Assembly: GCF_003057965.1 (NCBI RefSeq)
Contig: NZ_CP020921.1
Span: 1,437,001 to 1,501,000, forward strand
Length of the DNA: 64,000 nt
DNA from: Thermodesulfobium acidiphilum
GTDB lineage: Bacteria > Thermodesulfobiota > Thermodesulfobiia > Thermodesulfobiales > Thermodesulfobiaceae
Direction of reading: 5' to 3'
The notes under the pieces were generated by a model. That model was not told the origin of the DNA and did not search any database. It saw only the letters and a program-made list of their open reading frames with translations. Shown piece by piece: positions 63,484-64,000 of this stretch. The stretch's first letter is position 1. Each line of letters starts with the position of its first letter. A program made the translations under genes and the position numbers.

Positions 63484-64000
63484 AAAACGTAATTGAGGTT
63501 GAAAATTTAACAAAAAAATTTGGAAATTTCATCGCAGTTGATAATATCAGTTTTTCTATAAAAAAAGGCACAGTATTTGGTTTCTTGGGTCCAAATGGAG
63601 CTGGCAAAACCACGACTATAAAGCTTATCCTTGGGTTAATAAACAAGACAAGTGGGAAAATAAAAATTTTCGGAGAAGATATAGAAAAATTTTCAAAAGA
63701 AAGATTGGGCTATATGTCCCAAAAATTCTCTTTATACCACGATCTAAAGGTTTTTGAAAACATGATTTTTTACGGTTCTATTTATGGCTATTCTCGAAAA
63801 GATTTAGAGAAAAGAATAGATTTTTTGCTAGAACAATATCATCTTAAAGAAGTAAAAAATACTATGGTAAGGGATATTGGTGGGCTAAGACAAAGGGTTG
63901 CATTTTGTACAGCTATTTTACATAACCCAGATATTTTAGTTCTTGATGAACCAACAAGCGGCGTTGATCCTGATGCCAGAATAAACTTTTGGGACGCTAT
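63468..64000 (+). CDS. ABC exporter ATPase, second of two (partial)
   Basis: First 177 codons; the window ends before the C-terminus. ATG at 63468, nine bases after GGAGG, inside the end of the first ATPase gene (16-nt overlap). FGFLGPNGAGKTTTIKL, FSLYHDLKVFENMIFYGSIYG, signature-position DIGGLRQRVAFCTAILHNP and LVLDEPTSGVDPDARINFW are seen. Signature LSGG is reduced to IGG. ABC-2 permease genes should follow to the right. Confidence 0.93.
   Translation, partial: MAFDVENVIEVENLTKKFGNFIAVDNISFSIKKGTVFGFLGPNGAGKTTTIKLILGLINKTSGKIKIFGEDIEKFSKERLGYMSQKFSLYHDLKVFENMIFYGSIYGYSRKDLEKRIDFLLEQYHLKEVKNTMVRDIGGLRQRVAFCTAILHNPDILVLDEPTSGVDPDARINFWDA

Noticed and set aside
1-64000. Mobile elements, prophage, CRISPR arrays, rRNA operons
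   Set aside because: No transposase, integrase, phage structural gene, regular repeat-spacer pattern or rRNA sequence is seen.

Overview
The window reads as one continuous piece of a compact, low-GC bacterial chromosome with housekeeping gene order and no phage, insertion sequence, CRISPR array or rRNA. The gene set suggests an anaerobe or microaerophile with a Gram-negative type envelope: an ADP-heptose-type heptosyltransferase and an O-antigen ligase-like protein, cytochrome bd oxidase, UbiX/UbiA/UbiD-type quinone genes, pyruvate phosphate dikinase with its regulator, a siroheme-synthesis fusion, a small sulfite-reductase-like protein, two DsrE-fold proteins and a selenoprotein. The order rpsU - pgpH - ybeY - dgkA - cdd - recO - glyQS - PPDK regulator - ppdK - dgt resembles Firmicutes-type chromosomes. 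Thermodesulfobium or a relative fits this mix, but that is inference and not shown by any marker here.

Layout. 1-1.5 kb: start of a DUF89 protein, a zinc-ribbon/HEAT protein, a BI-1 protein and a small membrane protein, all on the minus strand, then a plus-strand SemiSWEET. 1.9-7.2 kb, minus: cobA-hemD, ubiX, ubiA, ubiD, uspA and a CxxU selenoprotein with an in-frame UGA. 7.3-10.6 kb, minus: pstC-pstA-pstB-phoU behind a TTAACA-type Pho box, without pstS. 10.7-31.9 kb, minus: dapB, a degenerate lipoyl/E2-like protein beside a DsrE-like protein, dgt, ppdK and its regulator, glyS, glyQ, two glycosyltransferases, an MFS transporter, recO, cdd, pyrG, a CNNM/CBS protein, dgkA, ybeY, pgpH, rpsU and a HIT protein, headed by a 6S-like RNA with its own promoter. 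32-41 kb, mixed strands: heptosyltransferase, O-antigen ligase, EAL-CBS-GGDEF protein, tRNA-Asp, NlpC/P60, ispE, DedA, Lin0512, nicotinate phosphoribosyltransferase, thyX and rpmE. 41-54 kb: DsrE, cydAB, an FKBP-like/methyltransferase fusion, DUF134, a Spy-like protein, a small siroheme reductase, EAL-HDOD, an adenosine-specific kinase, a DEAD helicase, a ThrE exporter and a serine-hydrolase-like pseudoenzyme. 54-64 kb: ribBA-ribH-recG-rsmD-coaD, a SecB-like protein, a membrane LuxR regulator, and an HlyD-ABC-ABC efflux operon cut by the window end.

Points that stand out. (1) A small selenoprotein has a CGAU motif and a hairpin 11 nt after the UGA whose layout closely matches the known fdhF SECIS. 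(2) Several well-conserved genes (ispE, thyX, a HIT protein, a zinc-ribbon protein, and perhaps ubiD, ubiA and glyQ) have no AUG, GUG or UUG at the right place; instead AUU, AUA, AUC or CUG lies at proper distance from a Shine-Dalgarno. (3) Three genes may be leaderless. (4) Two pseudoenzymes keep their fold but lack catalytic residues. (5) Convergent gene pairs repeatedly share a 4-nt double stop.

The only stretch above 300 bases without a protein gene is about 31802-32107; it holds the 6S-like RNA, its promoter and the promoter of the heptosyltransferase gene.
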